Positions 8,952-17,533 of a stretch of 64,000 bases of DNA are shown here, piece after piece. Under the pieces are notes generated by a model. That model was not told the origin of the DNA and searched no databases. It saw only the letters and a list, made by a program, of their open reading frames with translations. Position 1 is the first letter of the stretch, and the number at the start of each line of letters is the position of its first letter. Source of the DNA: Albirhodobacter sp042466415 (GTDB taxonomy: Bacteria; Pseudomonadota; Alphaproteobacteria; Rhodobacterales; Rhodobacteraceae). The stretch is taken from positions 1,922,001-1,986,000 of the forward strand of contig NZ_JAXHCH010000002.1 in the NCBI RefSeq assembly GCF_042466415.1, read 5' to 3'. Both the position numbers and the translations under genes were made by a program.

Positions 8952-9419
8952 TTATTCTGGGTCCACGGCCAACGGGCGAAGCTCGGACACGAATTTATCA
9001 AAATCGTCCGCCGCTTGGAAGTTCTTGTAAACGCTGGCAAAACGCACATAGCCGACAGTATCGATCCGCGCCAGCGTCTCCATAACGATCTCACCGATTG
9101 ATTTCGAGGGGACATCTGTCTCACCCATCAATTCAAGGCGGCGCACGATACCGGAGATCATTTGATCAATACGCTCAGGTTCGACAGGCCGTTTCTGCAT
9201 GGCAATCCGGATGGAGCGCTCAAGCTTGTCACGATCAAAATCTTCGCGCTTCCCAGAGGTTTTCACCACAACCAAGTCGCGCAGCTGAACGCGTTCATAC
9301 GTCGTGAAACGCCCTGCGCAGGCCGGACAAAATCGACGCCGCCGGATCGCTACGTGATCTTCAGCTGGTCGGCTGTCTTTAACTTGTGTATCGACATTCC
9401 CGCAGAATGGGCAGCGCAT
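8952..9419 (-). CDS. nrdR: Transcriptional repressor NrdR
   Basis: 155 residues. Zinc ribbon with Cys3, Cys6, Cys31 and Cys34, then an ATP-cone (KREDFDRDKLERSIRIAMQKRPV...) and YVRFASVYKNF. NrdR senses ATP/dATP and represses ribonucleotide reductase genes by binding paired NrdR boxes. No nrd genes occur in the window. It is the first gene of an nrdR-ribD unit, which is typical for proteobacteria. Confidence 0.97.
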   Translation of the reverse strand: MRCPFCGNVDTQVKDSRPAEDHVAIRRRRFCPACAGRFTTYERVQLRDLVVVKTSGKREDFDRDKLERSIRIAMQKRPVEPERIDQMISGIVRRLELMGETDVPSKSIGEIVMETLARIDTVGYVRFASVYKNFQAADDFDKFVSELRPLAVDPE

Positions 9420-9522
9420 GGCCTTCCCCTTTTCGTTTGATACCGCCTCATGTGTGGGGTCTTACGCCCCTATTTCCACAAGACTATAGGCCAGCACCCA
9501 TTCTTTGGGTAGCAAAAATGTG

Positions 9523-9544
9523 AGCATACCACATGCGGTATGCT
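9523..9544. promoter_or_regulatory. Perfect inverted repeat upstream of nrdR
   Basis: AGCATACC (9523-9530) and GGTATGCT (9537-9544) are perfect 8-base inverted arms with a 6-base spacer, about 105 bases upstream of the nrdR start. There is no T run, so a terminator is unlikely. It looks like a dimeric regulator site; which protein binds is unknown. It does not resemble an NrdR box. Confidence 0.45.
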
Positions 9545-9635
9545 ACGACTGTGGCGCTGAAGACTCAAAGCACAACAGCCGCGCCTTATCGTGCCACGCC
9601 CGGTGCGATCATCACAAAGGGCGGGCCGAATTGTT

Positions 9636-10010
9636 TTAAGAGGATGCGCGCTTCGCGGGCCGCGCCTCGGTGCGATCTGTCGCGAGGATCGCGAGGCACT
9701 CGGGCGAGATATTCATGATTGCCAGCTCCGAAGCGTAAAGCGCATCCAGCTTCTCAGCCGTAAGACCCTTTTTCTCCTCGCCCAAAGGCGCGTTCGTTCC
9801 GTCACCGACGCCCGTTGTCAGCTTGTAAGTCCCGCCAGTTTCTTCGGTAACGAACATGAAGCAAGTGCCCGCCTGCGAGATTTTCGGCTTAGCAGTGCTG
9901 CCTGCGCTGCTTGACGGGGAAGGCACGATGTTGCCGTTCTCATCGACCGTACAGGCCCCGATGGCGAGAACGCATAAGACGAAGGACAGCGGGCGCAGAT
10001 GACGGAACAT
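9636..10010 (-). CDS. Small putative lipoprotein
   Basis: 124 residues with a type II signal (hydrophobic run PLSFVLCVLAIGAC, lipobox IGAC, Cys19), a Ser-rich linker (SPSSSAGS) and a short domain with two cysteines (GTCFMFV and SPECLAIL). No family is recognised. It would be anchored in the envelope. It stands alone between nrdR and the Mug-like gene. Coding potential rests on the signal peptide and composition. Confidence 0.7.
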   Translation of the reverse strand: MFRHLRPLSFVLCVLAIGACTVDENGNIVPSPSSSAGSTAKPKISQAGTCFMFVTEETGGTYKLTTGVGDGTNAPLGEEKKGLTAEKLDALYASELAIMNISPECLAILATDRTEARPAKRASS

Positions 10011-10124
10011 GGATAGCCTCGTAAATTGCAGTAATCCTTGAGGGATAGCAGGCCAAGCACGTTGGGGAAAGCGGTTTGCTTGACGTTCGGGAAAAGCATC
10101 GCGCCGCGGGACCAGATCCTTTCG

Positions 10125-10622
10125 TCAGATGAGCGCAAGAAAGGCCCCGAAATCCCGCCAAATGCTCGGATCCCAAGAACCACGCGCGGCGCCAGAGGTC
10201 GAGGGTAAAACCCACAGCGGCGGCAGGCCTGCAATGCGTTCTGGATGCAAGCCGTAGTTCAGCGCCCGTGTCGGGCAGCCCAGAAATTCTGCCGCAGCGC
10301 GCTTGCTATTAAACCCAATCGCGCGCGGCCCGAGCTCCCGCATCTGCGCGTGCACCCGATGGGGCGTAAAGGCGGCCTTCGCGATCTCATGGTCCATCCC
10401 CGAGACACCTTTTGCGATATCGGTGAGCCCAATTCCTTGGGAAAGAAGAGCAGCCTCATCGCCCACCCTCAAAGGCGCACGCACCAAACCCGCCTCGTAC
10501 AAAACGGGCCAAAACCTATTCCCCGGTCCGGCGTAATAACGGCCAAGTTCGCCCGATTTACGAGAGGCCGCAACGCCGCAAATCACGGCGCGCAAATTCG
10601 AGGCGAGATAATCAGGAAGCAT
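10125..10622 (-). CDS. mug: Mug-like mismatch DNA glycosylase (uracil-DNA glycosylase superfamily)
   Basis: 165 residues from the ATG at 10622; the frame extends 14 codons further back, but those codons lie in the rpoD terminator. Seen: YYAGPGNRFWPVLYEAGL, GIGLTDIAKG and the C-terminal LPSTSGAARG, typical of the Mug/TDG branch that removes U or related bases opposite G. The usual GINPG motif at the N-terminus reads GVAAS, so the catalytic Asn of E. coli Mug is absent and specificity may differ. The start lies 13 bases past the rpoD terminator. Confidence 0.8.
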   Translation of the reverse strand: MLPDYLASNLRAVICGVAASRKSGELGRYYAGPGNRFWPVLYEAGLVRAPLRVGDEAALLSQGIGLTDIAKGVSGMDHEIAKAAFTPHRVHAQMRELGPRAIGFNSKRAAAEFLGCPTRALNYGLHPERIAGLPPLWVLPSTSGAARGSWDPSIWRDFGAFLALI

Positions 10623-10634
10623 TCGCGCACCAAT

Positions 10635-10661
10635 AAAAAAGCGCCCCGAAGGGCGCCTTTT
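10635..10661 (-). terminator. rpoD rho-independent terminator
   Basis: GCGCCC-CGAA-GGGCGC stem-loop directly followed on the minus strand by six T, 20 bases past the rpoD stop. The downstream Mug-like gene must rely on read-through or an internal promoter. Confidence 0.85.
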
Positions 10662-10681
10662 CATCTCTAAACCTGGATCGT

Positions 10682-12676
10682 TTACTGATCAAGGAAGCTG
10701 CGCAGCTTGCGCGAGCGCGACGGGTGTTTCAGCTTGCGAAGCGCCTTCGCTTCGATCTGACGGATACGCTCACGCGTTACCGAGAACTGCTGGCCGACTT
10801 CTTCGAGCGTGTGATCGGTGTTCATCCCGATCCCGAAGCGCATCCGCAAGACACGTTCTTCGCGCGGCGTGAGCGAAGCCAGAACGCGCGTCGTCGTTTC
10901 CTTCAGGTTCTCTTGAATCGCCGAATCCAGCGGCAGAACCGCGTTCTTATCTTCAATGAAATCACCGAGTTGGCTATCTTCTTCGTCGCCAATCGGGGTT
11001 TCCAACGAGATTGGTTCTTTGGCGATCTTCATCACCTTGCGAACCTTATCGAGCGGCATTTGCAGCTTTTCTGCAAGTTCTTCCGGCGTCGGCTCGCGGC
11101 CGATTTCGTGAAGCATCTGACGGCCGGTCCGCACGAGCTTGTTGATCGTCTCGATCATATGCACCGGAATCCGGATCGTCCGCGCTTGGTCCGCAATCGA
11201 CCGCGTGATCGCCTGACGAATCCACCACGTCGCATAGGTCGAGAATTTATAGCCACGGCGATATTCGAACTTATCGACCGCTTTCATCAACCCGATATTG
11301 CCTTCCTGAATCAAATCGAGGAACTGCAAACCGCGGTTGGTGTATTTCTTCGCAATCGAGATCACGAGACGCAAATTCGCCTCGACCATCTCTTTTTTCG
11401 CCTGACGGGCTTCTTTCTCGCCCTTCTGCACTTGGTTCACTATGCGGCGATATTCTTGAATATCCACGCCGACATATTGGCCAACAATCGCCATCTCGGC
11501 GCGCAGCTCTTCAACCTTATCGGCCGAACGCTCAAACAGCGCCTGCCAGCCACGGCCCGCTTTCGCAGCCATGCGCTCGGTCCAAGTCGGATCGAGCTCG
11601 CAGCCCCGGTATTCGTCGATGAATTCGCGGCGGTTAATCCGGGCGGCATCCGCCAATTTCACCATGCCGGAGTCAATCGACATGATCTTGCGGTTGATCC
11701 CGTAAAGCTGGTCAATCAGCGCTTCAATCCGGTTGTTATGAAGGTGAAGCGAATTCACCAGCTCAACAATCTCGGAGCGGAGTTTTTGATATGCGGCTTC
11801 CTCGTTGAGGGAGAAGCTATCATCTTCGTTCAACGTCGCCGACATGCGTAGATCTTGCATCTCGGAAAGTTTTGCATAGTCGCCGGCAATGATTTCCAGC
11901 GTCTCAAGCACTTTCGGCTTCAGCGCGGCTTCCATCGCAGCGAGGGACATATTTGCGCCCTCGTCGTCTTCATCATCGTCATCATCATTCGAGATGATCG
12001 GATTGCCGTCAGCATCCAACTCGCGCTCATCAGAACGCTTGCTGCCAGTGTCAGTTTGCACACCGTCGGTGACAACCGGCTCTGCGGTTTCGTCCTCGTC
12101 ATCTTCGAGACTCCGCCCGAAGGTGGTTTCCAGATCGATCACATCACGCAACAAAATATCTTCGTTGAGAAGTTCGTCGCGCCAGATCGTGATAGCTTGG
12201 AATGTGAGCGGGCTTTCGCACAGCCCGAGGATCATCGTGTTGCGACCCGCCTCGATCCGTTTCGCAATCGCGATCTCGCCTTCGCGCGACAGCAGCTCAA
12301 CCGAGCCCATCTCACGCAAGTACATTCGGACAGGATCGTCCGTGCGATCCAATTGTTCGGTTGTCGTCGTCGAAACAGCAACGTCACGTGGGCCATTATC
12401 CGTTGTCGTCAACGCGCCGCCGGACTCAGCCTCATCGGCCTCGTCATTCTCGATGACGTTGATGCCCATCTCGGAGAGCATCGACATCACATCTTCGATT
12501 TGCTCGGAGGACACCTGCTCTGGCGGCAGAACCTTATTGAGCTGGTCATATGTGATATAGCCACGCTCGCGGGCCTCCGCGATCATCCGTTTGACAGCGG
12601 CTTGGCTCATATCGAGGGAGGTTTCCTCGGAGTCGCGGTCGTCCGGCTTGCTATCGTCGATGTCTTTGGCGGCCAT
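10682..12676 (-). CDS. rpoD: Primary sigma factor RpoD (sigma-70)
   Basis: 664 residues. The ATG at 12676 follows AAGGAG at ideal spacing, so the longer frame back to 12742 is rejected. Seen: region 1.1 at the N-terminus, region 1.2/2 (DPVRMYLREMGSVELLSREGE), a non-conserved region with an acidic run (DDDDDEDDEGAN), region 2.4 with ATWWIRQAI, region 3 (RIPVHMIETINKL) and region 4 (LTPREERVLRMRFGIG...VTRERIRQIEAKALRKLKHP). It directs RNA polymerase to housekeeping promoters. The dnaG-rpoD order is the classic macromolecular-synthesis arrangement; here 189 bases separate the two genes and an own promoter is likely. Confidence 0.98.
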   Translation of the reverse strand: MAAKDIDDSKPDDRDSEETSLDMSQAAVKRMIAEARERGYITYDQLNKVLPPEQVSSEQIEDVMSMLSEMGINVIENDEADEAESGGALTTTDNGPRDVAVSTTTTEQLDRTDDPVRMYLREMGSVELLSREGEIAIAKRIEAGRNTMILGLCESPLTFQAITIWRDELLNEDILLRDVIDLETTFGRSLEDDEDETAEPVVTDGVQTDTGSKRSDERELDADGNPIISNDDDDDEDDEGANMSLAAMEAALKPKVLETLEIIAGDYAKLSEMQDLRMSATLNEDDSFSLNEEAAYQKLRSEIVELVNSLHLHNNRIEALIDQLYGINRKIMSIDSGMVKLADAARINRREFIDEYRGCELDPTWTERMAAKAGRGWQALFERSADKVEELRAEMAIVGQYVGVDIQEYRRIVNQVQKGEKEARQAKKEMVEANLRLVISIAKKYTNRGLQFLDLIQEGNIGLMKAVDKFEYRRGYKFSTYATWWIRQAITRSIADQARTIRIPVHMIETINKLVRTGRQMLHEIGREPTPEELAEKLQMPLDKVRKVMKIAKEPISLETPIGDEEDSQLGDFIEDKNAVLPLDSAIQENLKETTTRVLASLTPREERVLRMRFGIGMNTDHTLEEVGQQFSVTRERIRQIEAKALRKLKHPSRSRKLRSFLDQ

Positions 12677-12730
12677 GGGCACTCCTTGAGCTTCCGTGCG
12701 GGGCAAATGATTGCCCCGATAGGGCGGGGA

Positions 12731-12788
12731 GAATCGAATCACCCCGTTTGTATCGAATCATAACAGCGAATCACAGGGGCCGAATCAA
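12731..12788 (-). promoter_or_regulatory. Probable rpoD promoter with five GANTC sites
   Basis: On the minus strand TTGATT (12783-12788) and TGTTAT (12760-12765) are spaced by 17 bases, giving a start near 12752 and a leader of about 76 bases. GAATC (a GANTC site) occurs at 12731, 12736, 12755, 12768 and 12782, four of them inside a repeated CGAATCA heptamer. GANTC is the target of the alphaproteobacterial cell-cycle methylase CcrM and, when methylated, of GcrA. Confidence 0.5.
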
Positions 12789-12865
12789 AGCCTCTGCGGT
12801 TCGGGTAAGTCTCTCGCAATCGGGCGGGGCCGCAAGGGCTCCACGCTGTATTTTCACACTGGCGC

Positions 12866-15181
12866 CTATCTTTTACGCCAGATTTCACCTTCTATCATCG
12901 CTTTAAGCTTCGCGCGGTCGCGGGCTTCTTGGTCTTCGCCCCCGCCATCGGCATCAAAATCGGTGCGATCGGCGCGATGCCTTGCTTGCGCCGCTTGGGT
13001 TAAACGCCACGTCACCCCCTCGTCAGCAAGCCCGCCCAAGTCTTTCGCCGCGTCTGCAACCTCCGCCCGCATGGCACGACGCGACTCCAATTTCGCGAGC
13101 TCTTCCGCCAGAACGCGGTAAGCCATATCAGAATCATTCACCTTAAGCACGGGCGGTGCAGAGCGGATGTGGGGGCGGCTGAGCAATGTTTCAAGATCAA
13201 AGCCGACTTCGCGATCCAATCTATCGCGAATCATTTCCGACGTCTCGTCGGGATGGCCCAACAGTTGCTGGCGGATTCGGGCGTGGCCGACGTGGCGCAT
13301 TTTGAGCCGCTCGAGACGCCCTTCAACCTTTGCGATCAGCGTGGGGTGAACGACCAAAATGGCAAGGATCATTGCCTCGCGCAGATCTTCCTCAAGGTCA
13401 GGGTTGGATGCCATCGCCAAGGCGGATGCTTTTGTCGCATCCAAGGGCGGAAGCGGCGCTGACCACGACCGTCCTCCTTTGTTGAAGCCACCCTTGTTGA
13501 AGCCACCCTTGCCGAAGTCGCGCTTGCCGCCTTTGGGAAACCCAGTCTTGGCGGCAGAGCCCGAAGGATAGCTACTTTTGGGAAACATCCCCTTCCCCAC
13601 CGTTTGGTAGGGTTCGGCGTAAGGGTCGCCTATCGGCGCTCCTGCCGGGTTGAATGCCTGCCGTGGACCAGAGGGGGAAGCCGCCTCAGGAGCAAACCCG
13701 CCCTGATCATAGCCATCCCATCCTAAGTCACCACGATCGTATGACCTGTTATCAAAATGCGCGCCATGGTCCGCGTAATTGGCATCATAGCCGCGATCAT
13801 AACCATCGTCGTAGGGCGCAGCACCGTAAGCACCTTCCGCCGCGCCGCCATGAGGCGAGTCAAACCCTGCATCGAAACTATCCCCCGCAGAGCGCTGCGT
13901 CCCAAACAGTTCGGCACGGCGCTGCTTGATGATTTCGGCGTAATGGACGCGAATGGAAGGATCTTTGAGTTTCCCGATCAGGGCGTGCAGCTCTTTATCG
14001 AGGCGGGCGCGGCGTTCTGGGCTGTCAAACACCTGGCCCTCAATCGCACGGCTCCACATCAGGTCGATCATCGGCTTCGCTCCAGCCAAGAGCTCGGCCA
14101 TCGCCTCGCGTCCCTGCGCCTTGATCAGATCGTCCGGATCTTGGCCCTCGGGCAACACCGCAAATCGCAGCGCATTCCCTGCCTCCAACAGCGGCAGAGC
14201 GAGATCAATAACACGCAGCGCGGCACGAATTCCCGCAGCATCACCATCCAGCGCGATCACCGGCTCCGGGTGAATCCGCCACATCAGGCGCAACTGATCC
14301 TCGGTTACGGCCGTGCCCAGCGGCGCGACGGCACCGCCAAATCCCGCCTCAACCAGCGCAATCGCATCCATATACCCTTCGCAAACGATCAGCTGTGCGC
14401 CCTTCCCGCAGGCCTCGCGGGCTGGGGCATGGTTGTAGAGATTGAGCCCCTTGTGGAAAAGCTCCGTATCGGGCGAGTTGAGATATTTCGCGCGCGCATT
14501 CGGATCCATCGCGCGGCCACCCAAGCCAACACAACGCCCCCGCCCGTCGCGGATCGGGTAGATAATCCGCCCGCGGAAACGGTCATACGGGTCGCCTCCG
14601 CCCTCCGGCACCGCGCAGAGACCAGCATCCACGATCAGTTGCCGGTCGATCCCCTTCTCGGTCAGCGCGCGCAGAACGCCTTGTCGGGAATCGGGCGCGA
14701 ACCCGATCTCGAAACGCGCCAAGGCATCCGCGGAAAGCTGTCGCTTTTTAAGATAGTCACGCGCCGCAGCGCCCCCCTGCGTCGAGAGTTGCAAGCGGTA
14801 GAATTTCACCGCCTCCTCCATCACATCAGCAAGCTGCTTGGAGCGACTGGCGCGCTGCGCCTCGCGGGGATCGCGGGCGGGCATTTGCATCCCTGCCTCG
14901 CGCGCCATGATCTCAACCGCCTCCATGAAACCAACATTTTCGGTTTCTTGAATAAACTTCAGCGCATCGCCTTTGGCGTGACACCCGAAGCAGTAGTAAA
15001 ATCCCTTCCGATCATCGACGTGGAAAGAGGCCGATTTTTCCTGATGGAACGGGCATGGTGCCCACATATCGCCCTTGGCTTGGTTGGACTTGCGCGTATC
15101 CCATAGCACTTTACGCCCCACGACCTGTGAGATCGAGATGCGGGTTCGAAGCTCGTCGATGAATCCGGGTGGTAAACTCAT
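12866..15181 (-). CDS. dnaG: DNA primase DnaG with long repetitive linker
   Basis: 771 residues. Zinc-binding domain with Cys43, His46, Cys64 and Cys67; primase core; TOPRIM with CEGYMDA (Glu268) and LDGD (Asp312/314); a C-terminal helicase-interaction domain from about 580. Between them (about 428-575) is a low-complexity linker rich in Gly, Tyr and Asp, ending in KGGKRDFGKGG and two copies of FNKGG. This makes the protein 100+ residues longer than most bacterial primases (~600-650). It synthesises RNA primers at the replication fork. The start MSLPPGF is the conserved one; no strong ribosome-binding site precedes it. Confidence 0.96.
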   Translation of the reverse strand: MSLPPGFIDELRTRISISQVVGRKVLWDTRKSNQAKGDMWAPCPFHQEKSASFHVDDRKGFYYCFGCHAKGDALKFIQETENVGFMEAVEIMAREAGMQMPARDPREAQRASRSKQLADVMEEAVKFYRLQLSTQGGAAARDYLKKRQLSADALARFEIGFAPDSRQGVLRALTEKGIDRQLIVDAGLCAVPEGGGDPYDRFRGRIIYPIRDGRGRCVGLGGRAMDPNARAKYLNSPDTELFHKGLNLYNHAPAREACGKGAQLIVCEGYMDAIALVEAGFGGAVAPLGTAVTEDQLRLMWRIHPEPVIALDGDAAGIRAALRVIDLALPLLEAGNALRFAVLPEGQDPDDLIKAQGREAMAELLAGAKPMIDLMWSRAIEGQVFDSPERRARLDKELHALIGKLKDPSIRVHYAEIIKQRRAELFGTQRSAGDSFDAGFDSPHGGAAEGAYGAAPYDDGYDRGYDANYADHGAHFDNRSYDRGDLGWDGYDQGGFAPEAASPSGPRQAFNPAGAPIGDPYAEPYQTVGKGMFPKSSYPSGSAAKTGFPKGGKRDFGKGGFNKGGFNKGGRSWSAPLPPLDATKASALAMASNPDLEEDLREAMILAILVVHPTLIAKVEGRLERLKMRHVGHARIRQQLLGHPDETSEMIRDRLDREVGFDLETLLSRPHIRSAPPVLKVNDSDMAYRVLAEELAKLESRRAMRAEVADAAKDLGGLADEGVTWRLTQAAQARHRADRTDFDADGGGEDQEARDRAKLKAMIEGEIWRKR

Positions 15182-15651
15182 ACCGTCTATATTGTGCCTG
15201 CCTGCGCGAGAGTCGAGAGCCGGCGAATGCCGCGCGCGGGTTTCATTTCGTTTTCCACGGCCCCATGCCGCGTTCGCCGATGTACGGACACAGCGTCACG
15301 CAATACCGCGCAACGGCACCGAATCAGCGCCGAGACAATCGCACCCGCTGAGCAACGCGGTGCGCCCCGCCGACCCGCCCCGCCTTAAGTGTTAACGCCA
15401 GAAGCCCAGCGCGGCGTGCAAGCGATACAGTTTGCGAAACAACACGCCGCAGGCACGCGCATTGCGCCGCCAAAGAGGACAATCCCCCGCTTTGTGCCGC
15501 GAGGTCGCCTCATTTCCGCCCTAGATGTTAGGCACATATCACCTCAAAGAGTCATGCCTCGAAGGCCGAGTCGCGCTTCGTGTCGCCGCATGGGCGGTGC
15601 GAAACTCTCACTCGGGTTTCGGCATTTGAGTGCTTAGTGAAAGGATTGCAG
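15182..15651. other. Divergent dnaG / Tad-like intergenic region
   Basis: 470 bases between divergent genes. On the minus strand TATAGA lies at 15186-15191, only a few bases before the dnaG ATG. Rightward, AAAGGA precedes the ATG at 15652. No protein-like frame, RNA or repeat was recognised in the rest. Confidence 0.4.
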
Positions 15652-17484
15652 ATGGACAGGCTTCACGCCCTTGCCCGCATCATGGCCCGCCCGACGAAAT
15701 CGCCTCTCCCGAGAGCGATCTCGCTAAAATCGTTTTGGCGCGATCAAGAAGGCTCCTTGCTGATCCTGAGCATCTTCATTTTCCTGACGATGGTTGTCAC
15801 ATCCGCGCTGACCCTCGACTTCATGCGACAAGAGGAAGTGCGCCAACGTATCCAGAACACGGCCGACCGCGCCGCGCTTGCGGCGGCGGACCTCAATCAG
15901 GTTCTCTCGCCGGCGGAAGTGGTAAAGGATTATTTCGAGAAGGAAGGTCTTTCAGGGATCGATTACGATCTGGTCGTCAACGAGAATACCTACGGGACGT
16001 CGCGCACAGTGACGATCACCGCTGATACGAAGGTCAACCGGACGTTCGCAGATTTCGTCGCGCCGGACATTCGTGATCTTCCAATCAAAATCAACACGCA
16101 AGCGGAGGAGTCGATCGGCCGCGTCGAGATTTCGCTCGTTCTGGATATTTCCGGCTCCATGGACCGCGTTCCCAGCGCCAGCACCGGAACAACCACGCGT
16201 CTGCAACGTCTCGTTCCAGCCGCCCAAAGCTTCGTTTCGCAAATGTTTGACGTCGTACAACCCGAAGGCGCGGAGCCAGGGCGGTTGATGATGTCAATCG
16301 TGCCCTATTCGACCCAAGTCGCGTTGCCCGATTACATGCTGGATGCCTATACCGTGTCGAATGATTATTCGATCATCAACTCATCGAAATACCGGTACGA
16401 GCAATGCGTCGACTTTGACGATAACGACTTCTCATCACTGTCGATCAACCCCGATACCGAACTTCAGCGCACGATGTACGGCGATAGCTGGAACTACACG
16501 CGCTACGTTTCGTCGAAGTACTACAGCTCCTACTACAAGCATTACCTCGGGAATTGCAGCGGCGTGACCGCAAACCAAGTTATGCCTTACTCCAACAGTG
16601 AGACAAAGCTCCTCGCCAAAATCGCCGGCCTCGACGCGGACGGAAATACCTCCATCGACTTTGGTGTGAAATGGGGCCTCGCCTTGTTGGACCCGGTGAA
16701 CCAGTTGGCAATGACACGGATGATTTCATCCAATGACGTCGATAGCGTTTTCGCAGGGCGACCCACGGAATACGGCGAAGATGCCGACGCGATGAAAGTC
16801 CTTGTGGTCATGACGGACGGCGCGAACACCGACGCTTACTCTACAAAACCCGAATATCGCTCGGGCAAGTCGCCTATTGTCTCCCTCGAAGGGACGGACA
16901 ATTTCGACTTCAGCGACACGTCCACATACGCCTATTATGACGAGAGCAAAGACGTCACCGGCGGGAAACCATATTATAATTTCAGCACCCGCAAATGGGT
17001 TGCTGCGTCGGATTTTCAGGAAGCCTATACTTGGACAGAGTATTGCTACAACTCGAGGGGCAAGCTGCGGACTTGCACCTACACCAGCTATAAGCAAGCC
17101 ACCTTCTACGACGTGTCTTACGAGCACCTGTATCAAACGAAGGGCCTGAACCTCTTTGGCTTGGCCTATTACTTCGCCATTCCCTACGACCGCACAATTC
17201 TAACCCAATACAAGTTGATGTCCGAGCGCTCCGAGAACAACGCCCAGTCGAATGAAACGCAAAAGGATGACAACCTTCACGCGATTTGCGACCTCGCGCG
17301 CGAGAAAGGTATTTTCGTGTTCACAATCGCCGTCGACCCCTTGGAAGACGGGTATGACTACTCAAGCGTGCTGACCGAATGCGCAACGACAAGCGCCTAT
17401 GCGTTTAGTGTCGACAGTGACCAGATGACGACCGCCTTCTCGACGATCGTCTCGAACATCAACGCCCTACGTTTGTCCAACTAA
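15652..17484 (+). CDS. TadG-like membrane-anchored protein with von Willebrand A domain
   Basis: 610 residues from the ATG after AAAGGA. One N-terminal transmembrane helix (about 34-56, GSLLILSIFIFLTMVVTSALTLDFM) preceded by basic residues, followed by the Tad-type motif RQRIQNTADRAALAAAD. A vWA domain starts near 158 (ISLVLDISGSMD, MIDAS Asp165-Ser167-Ser169; later VLVVMTDGANTD) with large Tyr-rich insertions, and ends ATTSAYAFSVDSDQMTTAFSTI. Related proteins serve tight-adherence pili or other surface structures. The first of three genes; no tadA/B/C or cpa genes are nearby. Confidence 0.85.
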   Translation: MDRLHALARIMARPTKSPLPRAISLKSFWRDQEGSLLILSIFIFLTMVVTSALTLDFMRQEEVRQRIQNTADRAALAAADLNQVLSPAEVVKDYFEKEGLSGIDYDLVVNENTYGTSRTVTITADTKVNRTFADFVAPDIRDLPIKINTQAEESIGRVEISLVLDISGSMDRVPSASTGTTTRLQRLVPAAQSFVSQMFDVVQPEGAEPGRLMMSIVPYSTQVALPDYMLDAYTVSNDYSIINSSKYRYEQCVDFDDNDFSSLSINPDTELQRTMYGDSWNYTRYVSSKYYSSYYKHYLGNCSGVTANQVMPYSNSETKLLAKIAGLDADGNTSIDFGVKWGLALLDPVNQLAMTRMISSNDVDSVFAGRPTEYGEDADAMKVLVVMTDGANTDAYSTKPEYRSGKSPIVSLEGTDNFDFSDTSTYAYYDESKDVTGGKPYYNFSTRKWVAASDFQEAYTWTEYCYNSRGKLRTCTYTSYKQATFYDVSYEHLYQTKGLNLFGLAYYFAIPYDRTILTQYKLMSERSENNAQSNETQKDDNLHAICDLAREKGIFVFTIAVDPLEDGYDYSSVLTECATTSAYAFSVDSDQMTTAFSTIVSNINALRLSN

Positions 17485-17533
17485 GGCCGTATTCGCGCGG
17501 CATGGTCCCTGAGATGACCTCACCGCGCGATAC

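Noticed and set aside
10623..10664. Longer N-terminus of the Mug-like protein
   Set aside because: These codons fall in the rpoD terminator stem and have no protein similarity; the ATG at 10622 begins the conserved part.
11855..12763. Long plus-strand frames opposite rpoD
   Set aside because: Their composition mirrors RpoD in antisense and they lack plausible starts or motifs.
13757..15106. 449-residue plus-strand frame opposite dnaG
   Set aside because: It is an antisense shadow of dnaG; no recognised domain or ribosome-binding site.
15389..15651. Small plus-strand frame before the TadG-like gene
   Set aside because: No motif, no good start, and it overlaps the region with the AAAGGA of the real gene.
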